Positions 40,598 through 48,845 of a DNA stretch of 63,675 nucleotides are shown here, in pieces (the first letter of the stretch is position 1; each line of letters starts with the position of its first letter). The stretch is taken from the NCBI GenBank assembly GCA_947623465.1, contig CANQGU010000007.1, forward strand, positions 1 through 63,675. Direction: 5' to 3'. The translations under genes and the position numbers were made by a program. The notes under the pieces are model-generated. The model made no database searches, was not told where the DNA came from, and saw only the letters and a list, made by a program, of their open reading frames with translations. Source of the DNA: an uncultured Clostridia bacterium (GTDB lineage Bacteria > Bacillota > Clostridia > TANB77 > CAG-508).

Positions 40598-41833
40598 ATG
40601 AAAAAAAATTTAAAAATACTTATAGTAGCATTAATAATTACAGTAATAGCAACATATACTAATATAGTGTTAGCTGTAAATCAAAAAGATATAAATAATT
40701 TACAAAAAGAGCAAACAGATATAAACAATTCTATTTCAGATGCAAAAGACGAATTAGAAGATGTGCAAAAAGAAAAAGACGATACATTAACAGAAGTAAA
40801 TAATTTAACAAGTCAAATATCAGGTTATGAAGATGAAATAGATAACTTAGAAGACGAAATATCAGGGCTTCAAACAAAAATAAATGATGCAGAAACACAA
40901 ATAAAAAAAGACGAAGAAGAATATCAAAAACAACAAGAAGCATTAAACCTAAGATTAGTAGAAATGTATGAACAAGGAGATGTATCATACTTAGACCTAT
41001 TACTTTCTTCAGAGGACTTAATAGATTTTATTTCTAGTTATTATATGGTATCTGAACTTGCATCTTATGATACAGAAATGTTAAAACAAGTAGAAGAAGA
41101 AAAACAAAAAATCGAAAATGAAAAAACAGAATTAGAAAACAATAAAGCTTCTTTAGACAATGCAAAAGAAACAAAAGAAGCAAAAGCACAAGCATTAACA
41201 GTTGCAAAAAAAGAAAAACAAGAAAAAGTAAATGAACTATCTCAAGACGAGAAAAAATTACAAGCAGAAATAGACGAATTACAAAGTCATGAAAGTAGCA
41301 TAAAGAAAAAAGTTGCACAAATGAAGGCAGAATATGATAGACAGCTTGAAGAACAAAGAAAAAAGAATACTAAACCAAGTTCAAGTTCTAGTTCAAGCTC
41401 AGGTTCAAGTTCTAGTCCCGGAAATGCTACAAGTTCGTATGGATTTGGTTGGCCAGTTGCAAACCATAATATAGGAACAGGATATGGTGTTAAAGGTAAA
41501 TATTGGAGCTTAGGATACCATACAGGAATAGACTTCCCTGTATCTGATGGAACAGCAGTATTTAGTATTGGAGATGGAAAAGTTGTAGACGCTGTAAGAA
41601 ATAGTGCAGCATATGGAAACTATTTAGTAATATATCATGGAGATAATATATACAGTCTTTATGCACATGCTTCATCTTTATTAGTTAGTGAAGGGCAAAC
41701 TGTAACAAAAGGACAGCAAATAATGAAATCAGGTCATTCAGGAAATGTTACAGGGCCACATTTACATTTTGAAATAAGAACACCAAATAGCGGATTTCAT
41801 AATTGTGTAAACCCAAGAAGCTATTTACCATAA
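40598..41833 (+). CDS. M23 murein hydrolase with coiled coil, paralogue 2
   Basis: A 411-aa paralogue of the preceding gene with the same order: signal peptide, coiled coil (about 25-255), a Ser-rich linker (about 263-283) and M23 domain. Zinc residues are in 'GYHTGIDFPVSDGTAV' and 'TGPHLHFEIRTPN'. 'LLLSSEDLIDFISSYYMVSELASYDTEML' is shared with paralogue 1. A tandem duplication that has diverged; partition between vegetative division and sporulation is possible. SD GAAAGGAAA. Confidence 0.92.
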   Translation: MKKNLKILIVALIITVIATYTNIVLAVNQKDINNLQKEQTDINNSISDAKDELEDVQKEKDDTLTEVNNLTSQISGYEDEIDNLEDEISGLQTKINDAETQIKKDEEEYQKQQEALNLRLVEMYEQGDVSYLDLLLSSEDLIDFISSYYMVSELASYDTEMLKQVEEEKQKIENEKTELENNKASLDNAKETKEAKAQALTVAKKEKQEKVNELSQDEKKLQAEIDELQSHESSIKKKVAQMKAEYDRQLEEQRKKNTKPSSSSSSSSGSSSSPGNATSSYGFGWPVANHNIGTGYGVKGKYWSLGYHTGIDFPVSDGTAVFSIGDGKVVDAVRNSAAYGNYLVIYHGDNIYSLYAHASSLLVSEGQTVTKGQQIMKSGHSGNVTGPHLHFEIRTPNSGFHNCVNPRSYLP

Positions 41834-41848
41834 TGAAAAAGGAGGTAT

Positions 41849-41875
41849 ATGTTAGTAAAAAAATATTAACATGAA
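41849..41875 (+). CDS. 8-codon leader ORF before ctpB
   Basis: AAGGAGG (41838-41844) serves an ATG at 41849 that encodes only 'MLVKKILT' and stops at 41873-41875, five nt before the ctpB ATG. ctpB itself lacks a clear SD, so it may be translated by re-initiation. Confidence 0.35.
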
Positions 41876-41880
41876 TAGTA

Positions 41881-43110
41881 ATGGATAATAAAAATAATAG
41901 AATTTATAAAACTATAATGTTAGTTATATTAACAGCATTTGTAACATTTATGATAACTGCATTTACAACTTATACATATTTTTCAAATAATAGCCAAAAT
42001 TTAAATAAAGTAGATACAATAGATGTAGGAAATGATTCTTCTTTACAAAAATATTTAAAAAATATAAAATCAACAATTGAAAAATACTATTTATATAAGG
42101 ATAATATAGATGAATCAAAGTTAGAAGAAGGTGCAATTGAAGGATATGTAAAAGGTTTGGGAGACGAATATACAGAATATGTTCCAAAAGAAGAAATGAA
42201 AGAATATACAGAAGACATAACAGGAAGTTTTGTTGGAATAGGAATTTACATGGTAGCAGATGAAGACCTAGGAAAAATAATAGTTTATTATCCAATTCCA
42301 GACAGCCCTGCTAAAAAAGCAGGAATAAAATCAGGAGATGTAATAAAAAGTGTAGATGGAAAAGAATATACATCTGAAGATTTTGATACAATTGCAGACA
42401 ATATAAAAGGAGAAGAAGGTACAACTGTAAATATTGTAATAGACAGAAATGGGGAAGAACTATCTTTTGATATAAAAAGAGAAAAAATAAATACAAATCC
42501 TATTACAATAAAATTATTAGATAACAAAATAGGATACCTAAACTTACCAAGCTTTGATGAAGACACAGCAACAGCTTTTGAAGAAAAAGTAAATGAATTA
42601 AAGAATCAAGGTGCAACAAGTTTAATTATAGATTTAAGAAATAATGGTGGCGGAATAGTAGATGAAGCAACAGATATTGCGGACCTTATGTTAGACGAAG
42701 GAAATACCATAATTTCAACAGTAGACAATAATGATAAAAAAGATGTGACATTTTCAGTAAAACAACCTACAATTACAATGCCAGTTGTAGTTTTAGTAAA
42801 TGAAAACTCTGCAAGTAGTTCTGAAATTTTAGCATGTAGCCTAAAAGATAATGAAAGAGCAAAAATAGTTGGACAAAAAACTTTTGGAAAAGGTATAATT
42901 CAAACATTACTTTCATTAAATGATGGAAGCGGCTTAAAAATAACAACAGAAGAATACTACACACCAAAAGGAAATAAAATAAACGAAGTTGGAATAGAAC
43001 CAGATGAGGAAGTAGAACTACCTGAAGATATAAAAAGCATATATTCAGTTAAAGAAGAAGAAGATACACAACTTCAAAAAGCAATAGAAATATTAAAACA
43101 AAAAAAATAA
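41881..43110 (+). CDS. C-terminal processing peptidase (S41, CtpB-like)
   Basis: A 409-aa membrane-anchored serine protease. N-terminal TM helix (about 10-33), PDZ domain (about 95-195: 'GSFVGIGIYMV', 'SPAKKAGIKSGDVI'), then the S41 domain with the Ser in 'NENSASSSEILA' and the Lys in 'GQKTFGKGIIQ'. In Bacillus CtpB triggers the sigma-K checkpoint; in other contexts Ctp proteases trim envelope proteins. Lies in the hydrolase cluster. Confidence 0.93.
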   Translation: MDNKNNRIYKTIMLVILTAFVTFMITAFTTYTYFSNNSQNLNKVDTIDVGNDSSLQKYLKNIKSTIEKYYLYKDNIDESKLEEGAIEGYVKGLGDEYTEYVPKEEMKEYTEDITGSFVGIGIYMVADEDLGKIIVYYPIPDSPAKKAGIKSGDVIKSVDGKEYTSEDFDTIADNIKGEEGTTVNIVIDRNGEELSFDIKREKINTNPITIKLLDNKIGYLNLPSFDEDTATAFEEKVNELKNQGATSLIIDLRNNGGGIVDEATDIADLMLDEGNTIISTVDNNDKKDVTFSVKQPTITMPVVVLVNENSASSSEILACSLKDNERAKIVGQKTFGKGIIQTLLSLNDGSGLKITTEEYYTPKGNKINEVGIEPDEEVELPEDIKSIYSVKEEEDTQLQKAIEILKQKK

Positions 43111-43229
43111 TACAATATAAATATTGAAATAAAAAAAATAATACAATATAAATATAAAAATAAAAAGATAAACTTTGAAATAAAAACAAATCATAATAAG
43201 TAACAAAAATTTAAATAAGGGGAAAGTTA

Positions 43230-43868
43230 ATGAATTTACCAAATAAATTAACAGTATTTAGAATAATATTAGTACCAATAATGGTTATAATACCATATTT
43301 AGGATTTACACAAGAACTATGGGGAATTCCAATTACATTTTTAATAATTGATTTAATATTTATAATAGCATCAATTACAGATAAGCTAGATGGAACAATT
43401 GCAAGAAAGAAAAATTTAGTAACAACATTTGGAAAATTCTTAGACCCAATAGCAGACAAAATATTAGTATTATCAGCATTAATAATGCTTGTGGACTTTG
43501 GAAAAATTCCATCATGGATTCCAATAATAGTATTATTTAGAGAATTTGTAGTATCAGGCTATAGATTAATTGCAAGCCAAAATGGTGGAGAAGTAATTGC
43601 AGCATCTATTTGGGGAAAACTAAAAACAGTAACTCAAATGGTAGCAATAATATTAGCATTTATAGATAAATTTAACTTTGGAGACTTCATATTTAGAGTA
43701 AAAACAAGTGAAGAAATGCTTATAAATTCAGCATCTATTTATATGACAAATACTCAATTTATAATAAATATTTTAGTAACTGTATTTATGATAATTTCTG
43801 TTATAGCAACTGTTATTTCAGGAATAGACTATTTAAAAAATGGAAAGGATTTATTAAAAGATAAGTAA
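43230..43868 (+). CDS. pgsA: CDP-diacylglycerol-glycerol-3-phosphate phosphatidyltransferase
   Basis: A 212-aa membrane enzyme that makes phosphatidylglycerol phosphate. The CDP-alcohol phosphatidyltransferase motif is complete: 'DKLDGTIARKKNLVTTFGKFLDPIADK'. About six TM helices. SD GGGGAAAG is upstream. The hairpin terminator at 43875 follows. Confidence 0.95.
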   Translation: MNLPNKLTVFRIILVPIMVIIPYLGFTQELWGIPITFLIIDLIFIIASITDKLDGTIARKKNLVTTFGKFLDPIADKILVLSALIMLVDFGKIPSWIPIIVLFREFVVSGYRLIASQNGGEVIAASIWGKLKTVTQMVAIILAFIDKFNFGDFIFRVKTSEEMLINSASIYMTNTQFIINILVTVFMIISVIATVISGIDYLKNGKDLLKDK

Positions 43869-43874
43869 TTTGTG

Positions 43875-43903
43875 GTGTGGAAAAATCTTTTCCACACTCT
43901 ATT
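43875..43903 (+). terminator. Terminator after pgsA
   Basis: GTGTGGAAAA (43875-43884) pairs with TTTTCCACAC (43888-43897), then TCTATTTG; the T-run is weak, so read-through into prmC is possible. Confidence 0.65.
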
Positions 43904-43926
43904 TGTAACATAAAGGAGTGAGAGAT

Positions 43927-44773
43927 ATGGTAATAAAACAAGCACTAAACCAAGCAGTAATAATGTTAAAAAACGAGAATATTGATGCACCAAAAATTAA
44001 AGCTAGAATGTTATTACAAGCAACATTAAAAAAATCAAAAGAATATTTAATGATATATGATACAAAAGAAATCACCCCTGAAGAAAGAGATAACTATATA
44101 AAAAACATTAAAAGATTAATTGCAGGAGAGCCACTTCAGTACATTACAGGAAAGCAAGAATTTATGAAATTAAATTTTTTAGTAAACAAAAATGTATTAA
44201 TTCCAAGACAAGATACAGAAATTTTAGTACAAGAAGTAATTGAAATTGCAAAAGAAAAAACAAATCCTGTAATTTTAGATTTATGCACAGGAAGTGGAGC
44301 AATAGCGATATCTCTTGCAAAATATATAAAAAATAGTAAAATAATTCGGAACAGATATAAGCGAAAAAGCATTAGAAATAGCTAGAAAAAATGCCGAATT
44401 AAATGGAGTAAAAAATAGTATTGAATTTATAGAATCAAATTTATTTAATAAAATAAAAGACGAAAAATTTGATATAATAGTATCAAACCCACCATATATA
44501 GAAACTTCTATTTTAAAGACTTTGCCAAAAGATGTGCAAAATGAGCCTAAAATAGCACTAGATGGTGGAAAAGATGGACTAGATTTTTACAGAAAAATTT
44601 CAGAAACAGCTTATAAATTTTTAAATAGACAAGGATATTTGTGCTTAGAAATAGGATATAACCAAAAAATATCTGTTCAAAAAATTTTAGAAAATCAAAA
44701 AAGATATGTAAATACTTACTCTAAAAAAGATTTATGTGAAAATGATAGAATAATTGTAACTCAAATTGGATAA
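43927..44773 (+). CDS. prmC: Release factor glutamine methyltransferase, one frameshift
   Basis: A 281-aa SAM enzyme that methylates the GGQ glutamine of RF1 and RF2, raising termination efficiency. SAM motif 'VILDLCTGSGAIAISLAKY' precedes the break and NPPY (187-190) follows it. An in-frame CGG at 44347 is codon 141; the 0 frame stops 13 codons later. Skipping the C reads 'SKII-G-TDISEKALEIARKNAELN', the standard motif II. The start at 43927 follows AAAGGAG. Length equals the normal family length only when the shift is made. Confidence 0.95.
44347..44350 (+). other. C-GGA +1 frameshift site in prmC
   Basis: 0 frame ATT CGG AAC; restored ATT (C) GGA ACA. Confidence 0.92.
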
Positions 44774-44803
44774 TAATGTTAATAATATCATTTAAAATAA
44801 AAC

Positions 44804-44860
44804 GAAATATAAATAATTAAATTTGAATAAAAGTTATGAAAATTTAATTATTTATATTTC
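44804..44860 (+). repeat. Perfect 21-bp inverted repeat
   Basis: Positions 44804-44824 and 44840-44860 are perfect complements across 15 nt. It lies between prmC and the CBS gene. No T-run after the stem; could be a processing or protective hairpin. Confidence 0.6.
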
Positions 44861-44925
44861 ATTTGGCTTAAAGGAATAATTTTTCAAATTTCTGCCACAA
44901 TAAAAAGAGAAAGGTGGTAAGAAAA

Positions 44926-45375
44926 ATGAAAATAAACGAATGTATGTGTCAAGATGTTTGCTTTGTAAAGCCAGATTGTAATGTATATGATGCTGCAAGA
45001 ATAATGAACGAAAATCATGTAGGATGTATACCAGTATGTGATGACCAAAAATGTCTACTTGGAGTTATAACAGATAGAGATATAGTTTTAAGATCAGTTG
45101 CATGTGACAAAAATGCAAAACAAACTCCAGTAAGTGAAATAATGACAACAAATGTATGTACATGTGGATGTGAAGAAGATGTATCAATTGCGCAAAATAC
45201 AATGGCTAAAAATCAAATAAGAAGAATTCCTGTTGTAGATGCCCAAAATAAAATGGTAGGAATTTTAACATTAGGAGATTTAGCTCATAATGGTAAACAA
45301 ATAGGTCAACAAGATTTTTCTACAACAATGGAAAATATCTGTGATTGCAAAGGAAATGTAAAAAATTGTTGCTAA
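44926..45375 (+). CDS. Cys-rich tandem CBS domain protein
   Basis: A 149-aa protein made of a CBS pair ('NENHVGCIPVCDDQKCLLGVITDRDIVLR' and 'KNQIRRIPVVDAQNKMVGILTLGDLAHNG'). It is unusually rich in Cys (CMC, CTCGC, CDC and a terminal CC), which suggests metal or redox sensing in addition to nucleotide binding. The start at 44926 follows AAAGGTGG. Target unknown. Confidence 0.85.
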   Translation: MKINECMCQDVCFVKPDCNVYDAARIMNENHVGCIPVCDDQKCLLGVITDRDIVLRSVACDKNAKQTPVSEIMTTNVCTCGCEEDVSIAQNTMAKNQIRRIPVVDAQNKMVGILTLGDLAHNGKQIGQQDFSTTMENICDCKGNVKNCC

Positions 45376-45402
45376 AAATTTATAAATTTAGGCATAAATA
45401 AA

Positions 45403-45493
45403 AAACCTCTTAATATAATTAATAATAAAAACGAGATTAAAAGCAATTTATTATTGTTAAATATCTTATTTATTAAATTATATTAGGAGGTTT
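45403..45493 (+). promoter_or_regulatory. Long hairpin that sequesters the SD of the SipL-like gene
   Basis: AAACCTCTTAATATAATT (45403-45420) pairs with AATTATATTAGGAGGTTT (45476-45493), 18 bp with one G-U pair. The right arm contains the AGGAGG site of the following gene. A nested stem (45421-45429 with 45447-45455) lies in the loop. Closed, it should block translation. Confidence 0.65.
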
Positions 45494-45498
45494 AATTT

Positions 45499-47083
45499 AT
45501 GGAAATTGAAGTAAACAAAGAGAAAATATGTATAAACAAATTAGTTGCAGAAAAGAAAGAATTAATTTTTGTTCAAAATGATATGATAGTTCCAGATTCA
45601 AAACCTGATGTATTAAACACAATAAATGCAACAGGTAATGTATGTATATATAAAAAGGAGGTAATGGAGGACAAAGTTAAAATTGATGGAAATATAAATA
45701 CATATATAATGTATCTGCCAGACAGCAAAGAGGACAATTTAAGAGCATTAAATTTTTCTTTAGATTTTTCAGAAACAATTTCTGTGCCAAATGCAAGAGA
45801 AGGAATGGTACTAGTTACTGATGCTAAAATTAAAGACATAGAATGTAAAGTTATAAATGGAAGAAAAATAAGTATAAAGGTAGGGGTAGAATTTTTAATA
45901 AAAGTTTATTCCAATGAAGATGTAGATATAATAAGTAAAATAAATAATATTGATGATATTCAAACTTTAGAAAAAAATTTTAATATAAATTCATTAATTG
46001 GAAATGGAAACACAGCAATTTATGCAAAAGAAACATTAAATATTGACCCAAAAGATGAGCTTGCAGAAATCTTAAATGTTGATATAAATTTAACAAATAA
46101 AGACATTAAACTTAGCTATAATAAAGTATTAACCAAAGCAGATGCAGAAGTAAAAATAATGTATTTAACAGAAGATAATAGAATAGGAAAAATAACTCGG
46201 AAATATACCTGTTATAGGATTTATAGATATTCAAAATATATCAGAAAACAATATTTGTGATGTAAATTATCAAATAAAAAATATTGTAATTAAGCCAAAT
46301 CAAGCAGAAGAACATTCAATATATGTAGAACTAGAAATAGAGTCTAGCTGTATGGCATATAGCAAAAGAGAAATGAATTTAATTCAAGATTTATATAGCC
46401 CAACAACAAATTTGGAATTTTCACAAAAAAGTATATATACATCAAGCAATAAATATGAAACAACAAAAAACTTTACAGTAAATGATAAAATTCAAATACC
46501 AAGCATAGAAGATGGACATTTATTAGATGTTGAAGTTGTTCCAGACTTAGCAAATACAAAAATAACAAATTCAAAAATAATATATTCTGGAGAATTAAAC
46601 TTAAACTTTATATTTTCAAATTCAAATACACTAAACTCAAGAAATGCAAAAGTACCATTTGAATTTTCGGTAGATAATACAGAAAAATCAGATAAAATAA
46701 ATGTAGAAGCAGATTTAAGTGTAGGAGATACAAGCTTCGAAATAAATGCAAATGGGGAAGTAGATACAAAAGTAGAAATGGAGGCCTTAACAAAAATAAA
46801 CAAAAATATGAATATAAATATAATAGACAATGTAGAAGCTATAGAAGACCAAAATAATGATACAGATGAAGATTACAACAGTTTAATTTTATATATTGTA
46901 CAGCCTGGGGACACATTGTGGAAAATTGCCAAAAGATTTAACAGTACAGTAGACGAATTAGGCAAAATGAATGGTATAGAAGATGTAGACAAAATACAAA
47001 TAGGTCAAAAGATTTATATACCAAAATTTAACTACATAAGGAAAGAAACTACAAATAATGAACCAGAGCAAGTCTTCGTGTAA
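45499..47083 (+). CDS. SPOCS (DUF3794) plus LysM protein, SipL-like, one frameshift
   Basis: A 527-aa spore-coat-type protein. Repeated DUF3794/SPOCS units ('ELIFVQNDMIVPDSKPDVLNTINATGNV', 'VNDKIQIPS..LLDVEV') and a C-terminal LysM ('YIVQPGDTLWKIAKRF'...'IQIGQKIYIPK'). In Clostridioides SipL of this type bridges SpoIVA and the coat. Codon 234 is an in-frame CGG at 46198; the 0 frame ends about 20 codons later. Skipping the C reads 'GKIT-G-NIPVIGFIDIQNISENN', matching a third SPOCS unit. The SD lies in a long hairpin. Confidence 0.88.
46198..46201 (+). other. C-GGA +1 frameshift site in SipL-like gene
   Basis: 0 frame ACT CGG AAA; restored ACT (C) GGA AAT. Confidence 0.9.
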
Positions 47084-47789
47084 GATTTATTCAAGAAATA
47101 GATTAAAAATATTCAAGCCTAAAAAATACAATAGAAGGCATAAAGACTATAATACAGGATATAAACTTATTATAACAATAATAATAATTGCAATAATAAT
47201 ATATCTAATTATAGTAAAATCAATTAATCCAATATTTAAAACATTATGTGCAAATGAAGCACATGCTATAGCTACAAAAATTACAAATGAAAAAACAAGT
47301 ATGTCAATGCAAGACTATGATTACGGGGATTTATTCACAATAGAAAAAGATGAAAATGGAAATATACAAATGATAAATGCAAATGTTTTTACAATAGATA
47401 AATTAACATCAGATGTTTCTGAGCGTATTCAAAAGGGCTTAGAAGAAGCGGAAAGTACAAATGTAAAACTATCTATTGGAAGTTTTACAGGAATAGAACT
47501 ACTTTCTGGAATAGGACCTCAAATTCCAATAAAACTTTCATCTACTAGCTTTATAGATACAGAATTAAAAAGTGAGTTTGTCTCTCAAGGGATAAACCAA
47601 ACTCTACACAAAATTTATTTTCAAATAAACTGCAAAGTAAATATTTTAACTCCATTTGAAGCTATAAGCGAAGACATAAGTAATCAACTTTTAATTGCAG
47701 AAAATGTAATTATAGGGGAAATTCCAAATAATTACTATAATTTTGAAGGTTTAAGTAATGTAGAAGATATGTTAAATACGGTAGAATAA
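47058..47789 (+). CDS. yunB: Sporulation protein YunB
   Basis: A 243-aa protein. A basic N-terminus and one TM helix (about 33-52) are followed by the YunB domain ('KTLCANEAHAIATKITNE', 'DYGDLFTIEKDENGNIQMINAN', 'GIGPQIPIKL', 'GINQTLHKIYFQINCKVNILTPF'). The sigma-E-controlled Bacillus relative is needed for normal spores. It overlaps the SipL-like gene by 26 nt and has no clear SD, so it is likely coupled. Confidence 0.88.
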   Translation: MNQSKSSCKIYSRNRLKIFKPKKYNRRHKDYNTGYKLIITIIIIAIIIYLIIVKSINPIFKTLCANEAHAIATKITNEKTSMSMQDYDYGDLFTIEKDENGNIQMINANVFTIDKLTSDVSERIQKGLEEAESTNVKLSIGSFTGIELLSGIGPQIPIKLSSTSFIDTELKSEFVSQGINQTLHKIYFQINCKVNILTPFEAISEDISNQLLIAENVIIGEIPNNYYNFEGLSNVEDMLNTVE

Positions 47790-47794
47790 AAGTG

Positions 47795-47909
47795 TAATTA
47801 AAATTTTCTGTTTAATCAAAATAATATTTTTCTTTTTAGTGGTACTCCTTGTAAAGGCAACCCCCACTTAAAAAGAAAAATATTATTTTTGACGCGAAAA
47901 TTTTAATTA
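47795..47909 (-). terminator. Structured 3'-UTR terminator element, copy 2 (deoD)
   Basis: A perfect 20-bp inner stem (47818-47837 with 47870-47889) and a 14-bp outer stem (47795-47808 with 47896-47909). Read on the minus strand, downstream of deoD, the apex is GTGGGGGTTGCCTTTACAAG then GAGTACCAC, closely matching the element after glyS. Confidence 0.7.
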
Positions 47910-48620
47910 TATACTATCTAAAGCGAGTTCAATCATTTTATTTAAACCAACTTCTCTATCTTCAGAAGATATATGCTCATTTTTAAAAGTAGAATCAACA
48001 ACAGTCATTAGGCAAGATGCATTTTTATTAAGTTTTTTAGCATTATAAAATAAGCTAAATGCTTCCATTTCTGTTGCAAGAGGAGAAAAATCTTTTGGAA
48101 GTCTATTTAAATAACTATTAATATCTATTATATATTCATCAAAAACCTCTGAACAAACTGTATTTCCAACTATTAGATTCATATTTTCGCTATTTGCTGC
48201 TTCTATTATTTTATTATTTAAAAATTCACTAGATTTAGCAAAGTGACAATCTTCATTAGCAAAAGTTAAGGCATAATTTCCTTCTGTATAAGTTTCTTTA
48301 CTAAGAATTATATCAAATAAATTTAAATTAGGTACCATTGCTCCACAAGAGCCAATTCTTATAATATTATCTACATCATAAAATTTAAAAAGCTCATAAG
48401 AGTATATTCCCATACTAGGCATACCCATACCAGATGCCATAACAGTAACTTCTTTTCCATTATATTTTCCAGTGAAAACAGGAATTCCTCTAACATTACT
48501 TACTAATTTACAGTCAGTTAAATAAGTTTTAGCAATTAATTCAGCTCTGTTTGGATCTCCCGGCATTATAACATTTTTTGCAATTTCGAAAGTTTTAGCA
48601 TTATTGTGTGGTGTTCCCAT
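47907..48620 (-). CDS. deoD: Purine-nucleoside phosphorylase DeoD
   Basis: A 237-aa hexameric-type phosphorylase that splits purine nucleosides to base and ribose 1-phosphate. 'NVIMPGDPNRAELIA', 'GMGMPSMGIYSYEL', 'IIRIGSCGA' and 'ATEMEAFSLFYNA' are family motifs. The start at 48620 follows GGAGG. Transcribed towards yunB; the structured terminator separates them. Confidence 0.95.
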   Translation of the reverse strand: MGTPHNNAKTFEIAKNVIMPGDPNRAELIAKTYLTDCKLVSNVRGIPVFTGKYNGKEVTVMASGMGMPSMGIYSYELFKFYDVDNIIRIGSCGAMVPNLNLFDIILSKETYTEGNYALTFANEDCHFAKSSEFLNNKIIEAANSENMNLIVGNTVCSEVFDEYIIDINSYLNRLPKDFSPLATEMEAFSLFYNAKKLNKNASCLMTVVDSTFKNEHISSEDREVGLNKMIELALDSI

Positions 48621-48646
48621 AAAATTTACCTCCATTATTTTTTATT

Positions 48647-48675
48647 ATTATATCCAAAACAAAAAAATTTTTCAA
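48647..48675 (-). promoter_or_regulatory. deoD promoter
   Basis: On the minus strand TTGAAA, 17-nt spacer, perfect TATAAT. It diverges from the pyrG promoter, with the -35 boxes 6 nt apart. Confidence 0.7.
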
Positions 48676-48681
48676 TAATAC

Positions 48682-48710
48682 TTGAAAAATAATAAAAAAC
48701 ATATTATAAT
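48682..48710 (+). promoter_or_regulatory. pyrG promoter
   Basis: TTGAAA (48682-48687), 17-nt spacer, perfect TATAAT (48705-48710). Confidence 0.75.
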
Positions 48711-48717
48711 ATTAAAC

Positions 48718-48817
48718 AGAGATTAAAGATTAACACCAAATTTTTTCTAAAAAGTAATTTTTAGGAAAAAAAAAACCAAATTTTTGGTAGTTAAGAAATT
48801 TAATCTTTTTTTATTTT
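48718..48817 (+). promoter_or_regulatory. pyrG leader with terminator-like hairpin
   Basis: AGATTAAA near 48720 can pair with TTTAATCT at 48799-48806, and ACCAAA with TTTGGT inside. A long T-run (48806-48817) follows. The arrangement suggests attenuation of pyrG, as known for CTP-controlled pyrG leaders in Bacillota, but the classical 5' GGGC start was not seen. Confidence 0.5.
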
Positions 48818-48845
48818 TAAATGGTTTTTGGAAAAGGAGTAGTAA

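Noticed and set aside
41375..41415. Ser-codon repeat in the second M23 gene as a phase-variation tract
   Set aside because: It is an in-frame Ser-rich linker with mixed codons, not a pure short repeat.
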